Positions 37,119-39,510 of a stretch of DNA of 39,510 nt are shown here, piece after piece. Position numbers and translations under genes: made by a program. Below the pieces are notes generated by a model. That model ran no database searches. It was not told where the DNA came from and was given only the letters and a program-made list of their open reading frames with translations. Each line of letters begins with the position of its first letter. The stretch's first letter is position 1. The stretch spans positions 1 to 39,510 of the forward strand of contig JAUROO010000040.1 in assembly GCA_030829765.1 (NCBI GenBank), in the 5' to 3' direction. This DNA is from Miltoncostaeales bacterium. Its GTDB lineage: Bacteria; Actinomycetota; Thermoleophilia; Miltoncostaeales; Miltoncostaeaceae.

Positions 37119-39510
37119 CTACTCGGCGGCCTCGGCGGCCGCGGGAGCGGATGCCTGGGCCGTACGGGCGACCTCCTTGAGCTCGAACACCTCGATCTCG
37201 TCGCCGTCCTTGACGTCGTTGTAGTCCTCGAGCAGCACGCCGCACTCGAAGCCCTGCTGCACCTCGCGCACGTCGTCATCAATCCGGCGCAGGGAGCCGA
37301 TCCGGCCGGCATGCACCACGGTGCCGTCTCGCACCAGGCGGCAATCGGCACCCCGTCGCACGGTCCCCTCGGTCACGTAGCAACCGGCGATCGTGCCCAG
37401 GCGACTCGCCTTGAACGTTGCGCGCACCTCCAACGAGCCCAGCGGCTCCTCGACGATGTCCGGCTCGAGCATGCCCACCAGGGCGTCGCGGACGTCCTCG
37501 ATTGCGCGGTAGATCACGCGGTAGGTGCGGATGTCCACGCCCTCGCGCTCGGCGAGCAGCTTGGCCTCCGGGCGCGGCCGCACGTTGAAACCGATGACGA
37601 TCGCCTGGGATGCAGCGGCGAGCATCACGTCGCTCTCGGTGACGGCGCCAACGCCGGTGTGGATGATGCGCAGGCGCACCTCGGTCTGCTCCACCTTGTT
37701 GAGGGCATCCTCCAGGGCGCCGACGGACCCCTGCACGTCGCCCTTGATGATGATGTTGAGCTCCTTGAGCCCGCCCTCCTGAATCCGCGCGAACAGGTCC
37801 TCCAGCGACACCGGCCTGCGGTTCGCCAGCTCCTCCGAGCGCAGGCGCTGGCTGCGCGTGGAGGCGATCTGGCGCGCCAGGCGCTCGTTCTCCACCACGC
37901 GGAACTTCTCGCCCGCGTCCGGGACGCCGTCGAGCCCGAGGATCTCCACCGGTACGGCAGGGGTGGCCTCGCCGAGGGGCTCGCCGTTGTAGTCGAGCAT
38001 CGCCCGCACGCGGCCGAAGGTCTCGCCCACCACGAGGATGTCGCCCACCCGCATGGTGCCGCGCTGAACCAGGAGGGTGCAGACGGGACCACGGCCCGCA
38101 TCGAGCCGGGACTCCACGACGGTCCCCGATGCCTCGGCCGACGGATTGGCCTTGGGATCGGCATCGGCATCGGCCACGAGCAGCACCGTCTCCAGCAGGT
38201 CCTCCAGGCCGTCGCCGCGCTGGGCCGAGACGTTCACGAACTCCGTCCCCCCGCCCCAATCGGTGGGGATCACCTCATGCGTCGAGAGCTCCTGCTTGAC
38301 CTTCTCGGGGTTCGCGTTCTCCTTGTCGATCTTGTTCACGGCGACGACGAACGGCACCTCGGCCGCCTTCGCGTGGTCGATCGCCTCGATCGTCTGGGGC
38401 ATCACGCCGTCATCGGCCGCCACCACGATCACGGCCACGTCGGTGATCCGCGCGCCGCGCGCGCGCATCGCGGTAAACGCCTCGTGGCCGGGCGTGTCGA
38501 GGAAGGTGACCTCGCGGTCGTTGTGGTGAACCTGGTACGCCCCGATGTGCTGGGTGATGCCGCCGGCCTCGCCTGCGGCCACCTCGGTGCGACGGATGGC
38601 ATCCAGCAGCGACGTCTTGCCGTGGTCCACATGGCCCATCACGGTGACGACCGGTGCGCGCGCGACGAGGTCCGCCGGGTCGTCCTCGACCGTCACTTCG
38701 AGGTCGGGCTCCTCCTCGGCGTGGATGACGTTGACCTTGCGCTCGACGTCCGCCGCGATCAGCTCGATGGCGTCGTCGGACAGAGACTGGGTGATGGTGA
38801 CCAGCTCACCCATGCCCATCATGAACTTGATGATCTGCGCAGTCGGAATGCCGAGCCCCTCGGCGACGTCCTTCACGGTCGCGCCCGAGCGGATTTCGGC
38901 AGGCGGCATGTCCGCCGGGTTGATCTGCGGCTGGGCCTGCTGCTCGGAGTGATCCTTGCCGCCACCCCGCCTGTCGCGCCTGTCGCGGCCGCCGCCGCCC
39001 TGCCGGCGCCCCGCCTGGGCGTCGATGACGACGCGTCGCTTGCGGCCGCGCCCGCCTCCGGGGCGACCGATGCCACCCGTGCCTCGCGGCGGCAGGGTGC
39101 CCGACCGCCCGCGATCGCCGGGGTGGCCGGAGCCGGGCCCGGCGCCGTAGCCGCCGGAGGGCCCCGACGGGGTGGGTGGCGATGGTGGTGGCGAGTCACG
39201 CCTCGGCGGTGGGAGCACAATCTTCTCCGGCGCGCGCTTGGGCGGGATCCGCTCCTCCGTCTTCTTCGGGGCCTCCTCCGCCGTCGGCGCAGCGGGGGAC
39301 TCCTCGCCCGCCGGAGGCTCAACAGCCTTCGGCTCGGCGGCGGGCGCCCCGGGCTTCTCCGCAGACTCCCCGGCGGCCGGGCCCGGGGCCGCCTCGTCCC
39401 CGGAGGCAGGGGCCTCGGCCGTCGGCTCCGGGGTGGGCTCCTCGGCCGTCGGCTCCGGGGTGGGCTCCTCGGCCGTCGGCTCCGGGGTGGGCTCTTCGGC
39501 CGTCGGCTCC
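37119..39510 (-). CDS. infB: Translation initiation factor IF-2 (N-terminus beyond the right edge)
   Basis: [40 protein letters not shown]...[16 protein letters not shown]...[17 protein letters not shown]; the frame stays open upstream of the track ORF start (39218) through a Pro/Ala/Glu-rich N-terminus to the edge. Confidence 0.96.
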   Translation of the reverse strand, partial: EPTAEEPTPEPTAEEPTPEPTAEEPTPEPTAEAPASGDEAAPGPAAGESAEKPGAPAAEPKAVEPPAGEESPAAPTAEEAPKKTEERIPPKRAPEKIVLPPPRRDSPPPSPPTPSGPSGGYGAGPGSGHPGDRGRSGTLPPRGTGGIGRPGGGRGRKRRVVIDAQAGRRQGGGGRDRRDRRGGGKDHSEQQAQPQINPADMPPAEIRSGATVKDVAEGLGIPTAQIIKFMMGMGELVTITQSLSDDAIELIAADVERKVNVIHAEEEPDLEVTVEDDPADLVARAPVVTVMGHVDHGKTSLLDAIRRTEVAAGEAGGITQHIGAYQVHHNDREVTFLDTPGHEAFTAMRARGARITDVAVIVVAADDGVMPQTIEAIDHAKAAEVPFVVAVNKIDKENANPEKVKQELSTHEVIPTDWGGGTEFVNVSAQRGDGLEDLLETVLLVADADADPKANPSAEASGTVVESRLDAGRGPVCTLLVQRGTMRVGDILVVGETFGRVRAMLDYNGEPLGEATPAVPVEILGLDGVPDAGEKFRVVENERLARQIASTRSQRLRSEELANRRPVSLEDLFARIQEGGLKELNIIIKGDVQGSVGALEDALNKVEQTEVRLRIIHTGVGAVTESDVMLAAASQAIVIGFNVRPRPEAKLLAEREGVDIRTYRVIYRAIEDVRDALVGMLEPDIVEEPLGSLEVRATFKASRLGTIAGCYVTEGTVRRGADCRLVRDGTVVHAGRIGSLRRIDDDVREVQQGFECGVLLEDYNDVKDGDEIEVFELKEVARTAQASAPAAAEAAE
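39415..39510 (-). repeat. 27-nt in-frame tandem repeat in the infB N-terminus (about 3.6 copies, continuing past the edge)
   Basis: TCGGCCGTCGGCTCCGGGGTGGGCTCC at 39415-39441, 39442-39468, 39469-39495 (one C-to-T), partial 39496-39510; encodes EPTAEEPTP repeats. Confidence 0.95.

Noticed and set aside
39415-39510. Tandem repeat considered as a CRISPR or regulatory array
   Set aside because: Units are contiguous without spacers, a multiple of 3 nt, and in frame with infB.
1-39510. tRNA/rRNA genes, transposases, integrases, phage genes, toxin-antitoxin or defence genes
   Set aside because: None seen. Intergenic gaps are short (mostly under 100 bp, the largest about 150 bp at cinA-recA) and nearly all are explained by adjacent housekeeping genes.

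Overview
High-GC, gene-dense bacterial chromosome segment. Operon content and protein style suggest an actinobacterium, possibly Thermoleophilia-like; this is inference, with no 16S in the window. It is almost entirely housekeeping: ppdK (partial), glyS, glyQ, a secreted D-glucuronyl C5-epimerase-like protein, a PPIase, a primary sigma factor, yqgE, a Nudix-wHTH regulator, an MBL hydrolase, rpiA-murT-(methyltransferase)-gatD, dut, dapL, dapF, miaA, miaB, recA, cinA, a RodZ-like HTH protein, ftsK, rnj, dapA, an FAD oxidoreductase, a cupin, dapB, an M16 peptidase, pnp, rpsO, ribF, truB, nrnA, rbfA, a DUF503 protein and infB (partial). I found no tRNA, rRNA, CRISPR array, prophage, transposon or recognisable defence island. 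I do not think the window holds a wholly new multi-gene system. The points most worth checking are: (i) a methyltransferase inserted between murT and gatD; (ii) two genes (dut and the RodZ-like gene) whose conserved N-termini have no ATG/GTG/TTG start and instead offer ATC and ACG; (iii) a 1-nt frameshift in a C-run of dapA; (iv) a consensus LexA (Cheo-type) box at the recA promoter; (v) several apparently leaderless promoters; (vi) the bacterial glucuronyl epimerase homologue; (vii) a Nudix-like regulator with a degraded catalytic box; (viii) a dapA/dapB/dapL/dapF set implying the aminotransferase route to DAP.
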